Shown here one piece after another: positions 24,945-32,613 of a stretch of DNA of 64,000 bases. This DNA comes from Bog-257 sp963846715 (GTDB lineage Bacteria; Acidobacteriota; Terriglobia; Terriglobales; Acidobacteriaceae). Under the pieces are notes generated by a model. It saw nothing but the letters and a program-made list of their open reading frames with translations, did no database searches and was not told where the DNA came from. Location of the stretch: positions 400,778-464,777 of the forward strand of contig CAWJXA010000006.1 of NCBI GenBank assembly GCA_963846715.1, written 5' to 3'. A program made the position numbers and the translations under genes. How positions within the stretch are numbered: position 1 is the stretch's first letter; every line of letters starts with the position of its first letter.

Positions 24945-26762
24945 TTAGTCGAGGATCGCATGAGAAGGCCATTCTCGGGAGACCTCGATGGCTGCCAGAA
25001 AAACCGTAATCGCGTGTTGGTCGAAGTCGCTTCGCATCGAAAAGCTGCCGAGGTTGGCAGAGATTCCGCCTACCGCGAGTTTGGGACGCTGGAAAAGAAA
25101 TGCGCTTTCTGGACCGACCTGCAAACGGCGTACGAAGGAAAGTCCGGCGCGGGCGGCCCGCCGATATCTCTCGGCTTGTTCGTGCAAGCCATGACGCAAC
25201 GCAAGGGCGCAGGCCCGGATAATCGCCTCCGTGTAGCACGCCGTCGAATAGCGCGGCGTGCCCGGACGGGGAAAGCCGCCGATGTATTCGGCGCAGGGAG
25301 CGTTTTCAGCGGAGTATTGCAAGTGCAACAGCCAGTCCACCATTTCGAAAACGAAATGCGCGTATTGCGAGGGGATACCGGCAGAGGTGGAGTACTCGTC
25401 AAACAGCCGCCATGCATCGGCCTGCCAGAGCACAAACGCGGTGGAAGGATTTTGGCGGAAGTGATTACGGTAATATCCGAATGTGCGCTCGAAGGCGCCG
25501 CTTACCTCGCGCGAAGGACTCCGTTGCAACTCATGACCGAGCGCCACCAGGGTTTCTCCCGGATAGTAGTCCTGGTTATTCTCCTTGGGGCTGGACCGGC
25601 TGATAGACGGCTCGAACCACCCGGACGCGTTCTCTAGCGCCAGCAGCGTTCGGAGCAAGCCGCGCCGGTGTTCCTCGAAGAGACTGGCCAGCGGCTCGAA
25701 CTGAAGCGCCAATAGCGCTAAGGCCGACGTGCCGAGCTTCCCTTCGGGTCCGGAGCCTTCCGAAAGGTAAATGACGCCCTCGTGCTCCGGAAACGACCTC
25801 CAGCGCGGCAAAAAAAAGCGCATTGCCTGAACTGCGCTCCAACTGAACTCACCTCCATCGCGCTCGCCGAAGAATGCTCCCATCCAGGCCAAGGCATAGG
25901 CGCACCCGGCATGGCGTACGGAGCTAAATCGGCCTGCGCTGGATTGGTCCTTGATAGGATTGTAACGATAGAGGAAGCACCCATCTGTATCTTGGCCCAA
26001 TATCAGGCGGCAAGCGGCGGCACGGGCGGAGGCGGCAATAGACGCCTCGTTGAGAGACTGCGACTCCGGCCGTCGCAGGCGCAGCAGAACCTGGTATCCG
26101 GAGGCCGATTGCCGCGATTCCACTATGTGCAGCCAGTGCGTGCGTCGCACGCGGGCGGCGGGATGACGCCAGGCGTCGGCGTCGAGGCCCGCCTTGGCGC
26201 ACAACTTCTCCAGGACGACGGAGGGTGCGGTTAGGTCGGACGTAATTGCAACCGATGGCTTGTAATACGCATGCTTCCCGTTCAGGCGGATGTCAACGCC
26301 ATGGACCCCGAGTATCAAATCCTTAGATAGGGCATTCGAGGTGGAAACGTCGAGAGGCTCGGCGCCGATCTGTGCCCATAACTCGACGACGGAGTGCGGA
26401 ATCTCATCGGCCGTGAGTGGACTTCCAAAACGGGCGTCGCGACTACACTTCTTAACCGCGGAGACGATGGCTTTCGCCAATCCCGGACCTCGGCCACTCA
26501 TTGAGGCACGCAGTCGTCCGTCGCGGCGAATTGTAACGTTGATCTTGTCGAAAGCAACAGCCGGAAGCGACGAAGCCTTGGGACTTTGCCCAGCTGAGAG
26601 TCCGTAAACGCGGTTCAACTCAGCGCGCGTGAAGCGGAGCACAAGCGCCAACCGCTGCTCCGTGAACTGCCCCAAGGCAGCGACCGGCATTCCGGGAGTT
26701 CGCTTCTTCACGCGGCTCGGCAGTGGAAGACCCCTCCCGCGCGCTATTGAAGCTTCGGCCAT
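24945..26762 (-). CDS. AMMECR1 domain fused to an alpha/alpha-toroid domain
   Basis: A roughly 605-residue protein with two parts. Residues about 30-240 read as AMMECR1: TIRRDGRLRASMSGRGPGLA, a helix with AVKKCSRDARFGSPL, SKDLILGVHGVDIRLNGKHA and VVLEKLCAKAGLDADAWR. Residues about 260-605 are helical and rich in aromatic and Asp/Glu residues (HAGCAYALAWMGAFFG, YYPGETLVALGHELQ, CYTEAIIRACALALRHGL), which suits an (alpha/alpha)-barrel like glucuronyl epimerases or six-hairpin glycosidases. The AMMECR1 function is unknown; it often accompanies Memo and radical SAM proteins, which are absent here. The ATG at 26762 overlaps the preceding stop by 19 bases; GTG 26711 and ATG 26690 are alternatives. 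Confidence 0.7.
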   Translation of the reverse strand: MAEASIARGRGLPLPSRVKKRTPGMPVAALGQFTEQRLALVLRFTRAELNRVYGLSAGQSPKASSLPAVAFDKINVTIRRDGRLRASMSGRGPGLAKAIVSAVKKCSRDARFGSPLTADEIPHSVVELWAQIGAEPLDVSTSNALSKDLILGVHGVDIRLNGKHAYYKPSVAITSDLTAPSVVLEKLCAKAGLDADAWRHPAARVRRTHWLHIVESRQSASGYQVLLRLRRPESQSLNEASIAASARAAACRLILGQDTDGCFLYRYNPIKDQSSAGRFSSVRHAGCAYALAWMGAFFGERDGGEFSWSAVQAMRFFLPRWRSFPEHEGVIYLSEGSGPEGKLGTSALALLALQFEPLASLFEEHRRGLLRTLLALENASGWFEPSISRSSPKENNQDYYPGETLVALGHELQRSPSREVSGAFERTFGYYRNHFRQNPSTAFVLWQADAWRLFDEYSTSAGIPSQYAHFVFEMVDWLLHLQYSAENAPCAEYIGGFPRPGTPRYSTACYTEAIIRACALALRHGLHEQAERYRRAARAGLSFVRRLQVGPESAFLFQRPKLAVGGISANLGSFSMRSDFDQHAITVFLAAIEVSREWPSHAILD

Positions 26763-27787
26763 TTGTGCGAGATGGCAACGAGCACAGCTTCTGCGCCAGC
26801 CTCGAACGGCGGATTGCGCAGCAGGCCCGACGGTCGATAAGTTGACATATAGCTGCACATCTCGGCGATGCTGGAGGTCCTGGCGAGTTCCTTCACCAGC
26901 GCGAACCGGCTGGAGGGAGTCCACTGTTTGTTGTAGACCTCGATCGCGTTGCGATCGGCATCCGTCCGGGTTTTCACCTGTTTGCAGAGTTGGATCAGCT
27001 TGACCTGTAGCGGCAGGCTAATGCGATTGCCCTCCCGTTCCAGCTCCGCCGCAAGGTTCTCCCAAATTTCGTTGTCGCCGAGGCGCAGCCATCCCTGAAC
27101 CGCGCTGTCGGCCTCTGCGATTTGCGCGGCCGTGAGGTTCTTGGCGTGCGGATTCGTGTCTGCCGCCGGCGGCTTTCCACTTTCCGGGTCCTGCCCTGAG
27201 ATCGCGTACTCGACGTATTCGGTCTGCTCCGGCGTGAGGTTGGCGCCGGAGGCGCCCAATCCGGCAAATAATGTCTGCGATGCGGCATCGTCGCCCGCGA
27301 CTAAGTTGCTGCTGGCGCTGATTGTGCCGGCAGCGTACGCATGGTCGTCATAGCCACCCCCAGTGTCTATGGCGAACACCCTGAACATTGGATAAGCGCC
27401 CGTAGTAGTCGGGGTGCCCGAGATGGTGGCTGCCGTACTGCCGGGAACGAATGTGAACGTCAAACCCGCTGGCAATTGCGCATGTTTCGGATCGAGGGCG
27501 ATCGTGTACGGAGGTTCCCCACCCGACGCCTGGCAAAGACTGACGTAAGGCTGCAGCGTGGTTGGCCCGCTATCCGGCGTACATTCCAGCTCCAGATCGT
27601 CTTTATCGTCGTCGTCATCGTCGTCATCATCGTCGTCATCGTCGAATTCGATAGCCCACGCGAGCCGCGATTCGCCCTGCAGCACAGCCAGCAAGTGCTG
27701 CAACAGACTGTCGGGGGATACCTCAAAAGCCGACGGCGAAACCACTGTGTCCGACCGCAATTCCATTCCCTCTTGTGCTATTTCCAC
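26744..27787 (-). CDS. Poly-Asp protein with Ig-like domain, candidate modification substrate
   Basis: Not recognised as a whole. A leader-like N-terminus (EVSPDSLLQHLLAVLQGESR) precedes a run of 13 Asp then KDDLELE. Next comes a putative Ig-type segment with LPAGLTF and ATISGTPTTTGAYP, characteristic of He_PIG domains, then a helical C-terminal region of about 180 residues (AEADSAVQGWLRLGDNE). No signal peptide is evident. It lies directly downstream of the MurL/ATP-grasp gene and just before the AMMECR1 gene. An Asp-rich tract beside several ATP-grasp ligases invites the idea that its side-chain or chain-end carboxylates are modified; that is inference. The GTG at 27787 is preferred as start because AAGGAGG stands 8 bases before it; an ATG at 27808 abuts the previous stop and has no ribosome site. 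Confidence 0.6.
   Translation of the reverse strand: MEIAQEGMELRSDTVVSPSAFEVSPDSLLQHLLAVLQGESRLAWAIEFDDDDDDDDDDDDDKDDLELECTPDSGPTTLQPYVSLCQASGGEPPYTIALDPKHAQLPAGLTFTFVPGSTAATISGTPTTTGAYPMFRVFAIDTGGGYDDHAYAAGTISASSNLVAGDDAASQTLFAGLGASGANLTPEQTEYVEYAISGQDPESGKPPAADTNPHAKNLTAAQIAEADSAVQGWLRLGDNEIWENLAAELEREGNRISLPLQVKLIQLCKQVKTRTDADRNAIEVYNKQWTPSSRFALVKELARTSSIAEMCSYMSTYRPSGLLRNPPFEAGAEAVLVAISHKWPKLQ
27605..27643 (-). repeat. Poly-Asp codon tract (13 Asp)
   Basis: Thirteen consecutive Asp codons, eight GAC and five GAT in irregular order. The codon mix argues against simple trinucleotide slippage and for selection on the acidic peptide. It is followed by Lys and two more Asp. Confidence 0.9.
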
Positions 27788-27795
27788 TTGGGTTG

Positions 27796-27802
27796 CCTCC
27801 TT
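27796..27802 (-). promoter_or_regulatory. Ribosome binding site that decides the poly-Asp protein start
   Basis: AAGGAGG lies inside the longest frame, after a tandem ATGATG, and 8 bases before a GTG codon at 27787. The ATG pair directly follows the upstream stop and has no such site, so initiation at the GTG is more likely. Confidence 0.5.
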
Positions 27803-27808
27803 CATCAT

Positions 27809-30103
27809 TCAAGCTACGGCTGCAACGGAGAGCAGCTTTTCACGGATCATCTCCGCCATTGCATTCCCTAAGTCCTCATTATCCTCGGCGCGGGCAGCAA
27901 TCGAGCGGCCGGTCGCCGATTCCAATTTGCCGGTGCGGTATCCGTCATCGCCCGTCATCTTGAAGTGTCGATGTCCTTCCCAGAAAACATAACCGCCCTC
28001 GGGCGAGATTCCATAATCCAATCCCACGATGTCGGACCCCGTGGCGCGCGCCGCGCGTAGCACCAATTCGGCGCGCTCCTCGCCCTGCATCCGAAAAGCG
28101 CGATCTTCCCGTACCGACTGTGCGCTGGCTTCGGCGGTCTCGAAGTTCAGAAGCCAATCCCTCCCGATGGCGTGCTGGCGCGGAATGACGCGGCTGCCGG
28201 CCACGAAGCAGAAGCGGTTGCGATAATAACCGTCCGGAAAACGTAAATCCATGAACTCCAGCGCTAGGTCCAGTACGACTCCGTTCGCGCGCTGCTCTGC
28301 CACCGCTTGAGCCGCCTCGGCGGGCGAATGCACCAGAAAGGTGTTTTCGCCTTTGTGAAGACCATCGCAGCGGAGAATCAGGGGATAAGAAAGCGCCACG
28401 GCATCGGGATCCGAAAAGCGTTCAAATCGAGCGCAGGGGATTCCCGCGTCGCGCCAGCGCCGGAGGTAGAAAGAATGCTGGACGGAAAAAGCCCCCACAC
28501 TGTTGAGGATCTGCAGGCCTGCTGCCCGGTAAAATGATTCCGCTTTTCGGGCCCAGAATACAAAGTTGTTCTCGTCGTGGTGGAAAGACCAGGATAGAAC
28601 TCCGGCCAATCCTTGCGGCGCAGGAAGAGGTTCCCATGGAGGGTGCAGCGTCCATTCCATGCCGGCTCGATCCAAACCCTGGAGCAACAAACGCCCAGCC
28701 ATATCTCGCTCGAACAGAGTTCGATGCGGCGATGCGCTCAAGATGAGGACCCGATCAGGCCGACGACTCGCGGCAGTAGTGTGTAACGCAGGCCGGGTGC
28801 TCAACTCGAAAAACTCCGCTATTCCTGGCCATAGATGCGACGGAATGTTGTGCGGTCGGGTGCGGTGACCCTCAAGGATGTCAGCCGCAACTTTCGCAAT
28901 GTCGCGCCGGTTGAGCCATTCATGCAAGGCATCGGCGACTTCCGGACGGGCCGCCGGACCTCTCGAATTATCGAGCGCAAGCCGAGCCGCCACCCACGCT
29001 TCGTCGAAGGTCCCAATGCAGGAGAACGGCTTGTTCGAACCGGTGACCAGATCCCGAATGGTTTCTCGAACACGCTTCTTCTCCCATGGATCTCCTCCAA
29101 CGATGGAGCTGACCTCGGCCTCGTCCAGGTAGGCCGAAAGAACCAGGTACAGAAACGCGCACTTGGGACAGTTGCGGCACCACCGGTCTTGCCAGCGCCC
29201 GGTATTACAGCTCTTGAAGGCTTGAAAGTATTGCGGAAAACGCGAAAACGACTGCGCGACCTGTAGTCCGTAAAAGGGTTGCAGGACGCTGAAATAGGAA
29301 ATCTTCGCCAGATTGCGACTGAGGTACCCGCGAAAGAGGTCCTCGAACTCCAGCGACTTGCTGTACTGATGATTTACCGGAATGCCATCGTGTTCTAGGT
29401 TTCCAAAGTTGGCCGAATATTCATTGCCCACAGCGATATGAGAGAAACCCTCGAGGTGAGCGACCAGGGCGCCGACGAACGCAACCATGGGAAGAAAGGG
29501 CAAGTGGCCCTTCAAGCGCTTCTCCGCGTGCATCTCGGCGCGGCCAAGGCCATGCCGCACGTGCAGTCCGGACGCGCCAGAGATCGCTTGCACCTTTTCC
29601 ATGGCGCGGTTCGGTCGAAGCGCAAGCCAGGTAAACGGCGCGCCGGCAAAATGCAAGGCCTCCGCAGCGACGACGCTGTCCATTCCGCCGCCATTGCAGA
29701 GAAGAAGCTGATCGCCCCCGAGGTCCACCGGCTGCGGCGCTTGCGGACGGTCAATGACGAACTCAATGCGCTCGTCGAGAGGAATGCCGTTCACATACCT
29801 CAGCTCCGCAAGACCTGCACGGAACCAGGTTTCAAAGAAGTCGGCGCTTTCCGAAAAAAAGTGGGGTGGACGCACGACGATGCGCTCAATGCGCCCCAGA
29901 CAAAAGAACTCGCGCGCGATGGTCAAGCCTACATGCGCCATGAGCCGATCACGGACTACTGGGTCGGAGCGTTCAGCGGGAATCTGGGAAACGTTACCAA
30001 GATCGACCCTAGGCCGATACTCCCGGCCCTGCCATTCGAACGAGTACACCACCACCGGGTAGTGATACTCGAACCCTTTGTAATCGAGGGTCTTCAACGG
30101 CAC
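27809..30103 (-). CDS. MurL-like peptide epimerase fused to ATP-grasp ligase (paralogue 2)
   Basis: Residues 1 to about 440 match MurL, the ATP-dependent enzyme that inverts the terminal Glu of UDP-MurNAc-L-Ala-L-Glu. Visible features are a PP-loop-like LLLCNGGGMDSVVAAEAL (residues 133-150; MurL normally has GGGKDS, so the Lys is Met here), the segment GNEYSANFGNLEHDGIPVNH, YSKSLEFEDLF, and the cysteines C299, C309, C312 and C315 in SCNTGRWQDRWCRNCPKC. Residues about 450-764 form an ATP-grasp domain with DGYYRNRFCFVAGSRVIP and GGYVFWEGHRHFKMTGD. The GTG start overlaps the stop of the preceding ATP-grasp gene by 10 bases. One chain may therefore epimerise a peptide C-terminus and then extend it. 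No peptidoglycan genes are nearby, which points away from cell-wall synthesis. Confidence 0.82.
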   Translation of the reverse strand: MPLKTLDYKGFEYHYPVVVYSFEWQGREYRPRVDLGNVSQIPAERSDPVVRDRLMAHVGLTIAREFFCLGRIERIVVRPPHFFSESADFFETWFRAGLAELRYVNGIPLDERIEFVIDRPQAPQPVDLGGDQLLLCNGGGMDSVVAAEALHFAGAPFTWLALRPNRAMEKVQAISGASGLHVRHGLGRAEMHAEKRLKGHLPFLPMVAFVGALVAHLEGFSHIAVGNEYSANFGNLEHDGIPVNHQYSKSLEFEDLFRGYLSRNLAKISYFSVLQPFYGLQVAQSFSRFPQYFQAFKSCNTGRWQDRWCRNCPKCAFLYLVLSAYLDEAEVSSIVGGDPWEKKRVRETIRDLVTGSNKPFSCIGTFDEAWVAARLALDNSRGPAARPEVADALHEWLNRRDIAKVAADILEGHRTRPHNIPSHLWPGIAEFFELSTRPALHTTAASRRPDRVLILSASPHRTLFERDMAGRLLLQGLDRAGMEWTLHPPWEPLPAPQGLAGVLSWSFHHDENNFVFWARKAESFYRAAGLQILNSVGAFSVQHSFYLRRWRDAGIPCARFERFSDPDAVALSYPLILRCDGLHKGENTFLVHSPAEAAQAVAEQRANGVVLDLALEFMDLRFPDGYYRNRFCFVAGSRVIPRQHAIGRDWLLNFETAEASAQSVREDRAFRMQGEERAELVLRAARATGSDIVGLDYGISPEGGYVFWEGHRHFKMTGDDGYRTGKLESATGRSIAARAEDNEDLGNAMAEMIREKLLSVAAVA

Positions 30104-31101
30104 GCCTCGCCGGTGAGCGCCGCTTCTGCGGGCGCGGAAGTTGTGGCAGGGTACCTGCGATGTTCGGCAACGCGGCGGTAAACCAGGCGAGCCACCGCCG
30201 CGCCGTACTCGAGATCGACGTCGCGCAGGTCCAGCCAGCGGACGCGCATATCGCCCGCAGTGGCGCGTTCACGATTGCCCTCCCAAAAGACATAGGTGCC
30301 ATCTGGCTTGATGCTGTAATCCAATGTCAGAATGTCGCAACGAGTCGCCCGTGCAGCTTGCAGCAGCAAATCGGGATGTGGCTCGCCCGCGTGCCGAAAA
30401 CTCTGATCGGCGGCACAAGTACCAGCCCACAGGGCGGCGTCCTTGTAGTTGACAAAGGGCGTTCGAGAGCGCATGAAGTGTGCGGGAATCACCTCGTCGC
30501 CTACTACGTAGGCGCGCCATTTGCAGTAATAGTTATCGACAGTCTTGGTTTCGACGAATTCCAGAGCCAGATTGATGGGTTGAGGCGCTCTGGGGTCCGG
30601 GCCGCCACTAGCGGCCTCGGCGTGTTGTTTCCTAATTACCTCCTGTGCCTCCTGCGGATTCCGAACTAGATACATCCCACCACCACGGTGTACCCCGTCT
30701 CGTCGCAGAATCAGCGGGTAGCCATCCATCGTGAGGTCGTCGAAACTGCGAAAGCGTTGATAGCGAGCACAGGGAATGCCGTGCTCATGCCAAACCTTCA
30801 GGTAATAGGAGTGCCGGCCTTCGGCATTGTGGATGGTGTTAATCACCGGAAATCCAATTTCCCGGCAGGCGGCCTCGAACTTCTTACAGTGAAACGTGAA
30901 GTTTACATTGTGGCGCCAGTACACCGTAACCAACGCCGCGTCATAGCGGCTCAGGTCCGGCATTTTTCTCCAGGGATTACAGAAACGCCACTCGATGTTC
31001 GCCTGATCCAGACCCCACAGCAAGGTCCGGTTCTCCATCGGCAACTGGAAGCCCTCAAGAGTCTTGAACCCGGTGAGGATGAGCAGGCGAATGCGCTTCA
31101 T
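30094..31101 (-). CDS. ATP-grasp ligase, paralogue 3 (divergent)
   Basis: A 335-residue member of the same set. It shares LLWGLDQANIEWRFCNPWRK, FPVINTIHNAEGRHSYYL, GYPLILRRDGVHRGGGMYLV and the Mg-site region DGTYVFWEGNRERATAGD. It lacks the GKL-x2-ATGR tail seen in paralogues 1, 2 and 4, and the lid after the first strand pair differs (NYYCKWRAYVVGDEVIPAHF), so its substrate probably differs. It is the first gene of the leftward group running to the P450, and overlaps the MurL fusion gene. The region upstream is the divergent promoter region. Confidence 0.83.
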   Translation of the reverse strand: MKRIRLLILTGFKTLEGFQLPMENRTLLWGLDQANIEWRFCNPWRKMPDLSRYDAALVTVYWRHNVNFTFHCKKFEAACREIGFPVINTIHNAEGRHSYYLKVWHEHGIPCARYQRFRSFDDLTMDGYPLILRRDGVHRGGGMYLVRNPQEAQEVIRKQHAEAASGGPDPRAPQPINLALEFVETKTVDNYYCKWRAYVVGDEVIPAHFMRSRTPFVNYKDAALWAGTCAADQSFRHAGEPHPDLLLQAARATRCDILTLDYSIKPDGTYVFWEGNRERATAGDMRVRWLDLRDVDLEYGAAVARLVYRRVAEHRRYPATTSAPAEAALTGEACR

Positions 31102-31667
31102 GGGAGCCCTATCGATCCACGTCTAAACCGCGGGAATGCACATCTGACTAAAGACTGTTTCAAAAATCGCTTTATATCAGTGCAGGTTATCAGCCGTGCC
31201 ATTGGATTCTGTTCTATGTGTGGGCTCTAGCCGCTGCCCTCAGCGGCTAAAACCATTTCACGTTGAAAGGCTGCGATGGCACAATCGGAAATCGTGCTCC
31301 GATGCAAGGCTAACCCACGACTCCCTTTGAAACACTCTCTAGTTCAATTCAAAATCGAGCGGAATTCTATCACGGAGCAGGTTGGTGTCCCACATATTTA
31401 GCACGCTACCGCAATTTTGTCTGGCTTCATTGCCAAACTCGGTTGCTATTTGAGAGTATTTTTCCGTAGCCGCTTCAAGCGGTCGCCAGCCGATTTACAT
31501 TGGATTATTCCTGGAATGTCGCAAGTAAAACTGAACCACCACCCATCTCCATAGACCTTGACTTCTGATGGGAAAAGTTATTTACTTACGTTCTCTCCGC
31601 GCACGAGTCGCAAGCGGTACAAAGAGCTGGATTATAGAATCCAAAGTCGATAGAGGAGGGTCTTCGA
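31102..31667. other. Divergent intergenic region between the two arms of the cluster
   Basis: This 566-base gap separates the leftward ATP-grasp group from the rightward 31.7 kb genes and should hold promoters for both, but I see no pair of promoter boxes I would defend. It is lower in GC than the flanks and contains the hairpin listed separately. A strong ribosome site (gaggaggg) precedes the ATG at 31668. Confidence 0.4.
31228..31249. repeat. Perfect 9-bp hairpin
   Basis: TAGCCGCTG (31228-31236) and CAGCGGCTA (31241-31249) with a CCCT loop. It could be an operator, an attenuator or part of a dispersed repeat unit; no T tract follows. Confidence 0.5.
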
Positions 31668-32591
31668 ATGCCTACCGAAGACGAGGAATCAAATCCCTTG
31701 GAGGAAACCTCCTCCGGTGATGAGCCCGTCAGTGGCGACGCTGGTGAGGAAACCGCTCCGGAATCTTTTGATACTTCGACCGTGAGCGATGAGCCGCCTA
31801 CGATCTCCGAAGAGGTCTCGCAGGGTCTGCTGCGCGCCAGAGCAGCCTTGGAAGAGAAAAACTGGCAAGCTATTGCCGATTATTGCGGCGTTGAAACCAT
31901 TTCCGTCGAAGGCCATCCGGAACCCGTTTCCGCCATCGTCGAGAAGTTGAATGCGATCACGACTAACCTATGCGACTTTGAAGGCGTGATCCTGCAGGTT
32001 GGCAAACAGGAAGTGGACGCCGACCGTGCCCGCTTCACCTTGCGGTTCCGCATCATGTGGAACTCCTGCGACGATTGGGAAGACCATGATCTGTTCGTGG
32101 ACGCGCATCTCGGCTACCAGCGAATCGATGATGCTTGGAAGGTCAGCTACCTCTCCGTAAACCGGGCGTATCCGCAGCGTGAGCAGGAAGCTGCCAAGCC
32201 GAGCCCCAAGCCCGCTCCCGAAGAACCGCCGAACCCTTCTGTGACGCCATCGGTCTCCCCCCAGCCACCAGTTGCCGTTGCACGGCGTCGAAAGGCGAAG
32301 CGCGCCAGGGGACCTAAGGCTTTCGCCCGCATGGCGCCACCGCCACCACCCAAACCGCAACCTCCCAAGCTGGAACCTCCGCCCGTGCGTGCTGACCAGC
32401 CTATGACTGACGAGTATTTTTCTCAGGCGGCCGCGCAGTATTTCTCCCAATTCGCTGCTCCGGAAGGCGCCGAAGCGGTACAGAAGAGGTTGCAAACCGT
32501 CGGTTCCTCCGTGGGAGGCAAGCACCATCTGCTCTATTTGCCAGTAATCATGCATGAGGATCTGATCAAGAAGATTCTCGGAAACGACTAA
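31668..32591 (+). CDS. Acidic-tailed NTF2-like protein with proline-rich linker
   Basis: A 307-residue modular protein. Residues 1-50 are strongly acidic and disordered. Residues about 52-165 form an NTF2/SnoaL-like domain (RARAALEEKNWQAIADYCG, then ARFTLRFRIMWNSCDDWEDH). Residues 170-245 are Pro-rich with a basic patch (RRRKAKRARG). Residues 250-307 form a small conserved-looking C-terminal segment (YFSQFAAPEGAEAVQKRLQ, LYLPVIMHEDLIKKIL). The ribosome site gaggaggg precedes the ATG. It is followed 22 bases later by the GT9-like gene. It may be a scaffold or a regulator of this arm; I cannot tell. Confidence 0.6.
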   Translation: MPTEDEESNPLEETSSGDEPVSGDAGEETAPESFDTSTVSDEPPTISEEVSQGLLRARAALEEKNWQAIADYCGVETISVEGHPEPVSAIVEKLNAITTNLCDFEGVILQVGKQEVDADRARFTLRFRIMWNSCDDWEDHDLFVDAHLGYQRIDDAWKVSYLSVNRAYPQREQEAAKPSPKPAPEEPPNPSVTPSVSPQPPVAVARRRKAKRARGPKAFARMAPPPPPKPQPPKLEPPPVRADQPMTDEYFSQAAAQYFSQFAAPEGAEAVQKRLQTVGSSVGGKHHLLYLPVIMHEDLIKKILGND

Positions 32592-32613
32592 GCCCTCGGA
32601 ACCCCGTTTTCCT

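Noticed and set aside
27558..27992. Poly-Ser frame opposite the poly-Asp tract
   Set aside because: GTC/ATC-type complements of Asp codons read as Ser on the other strand; no ribosome site or domain.
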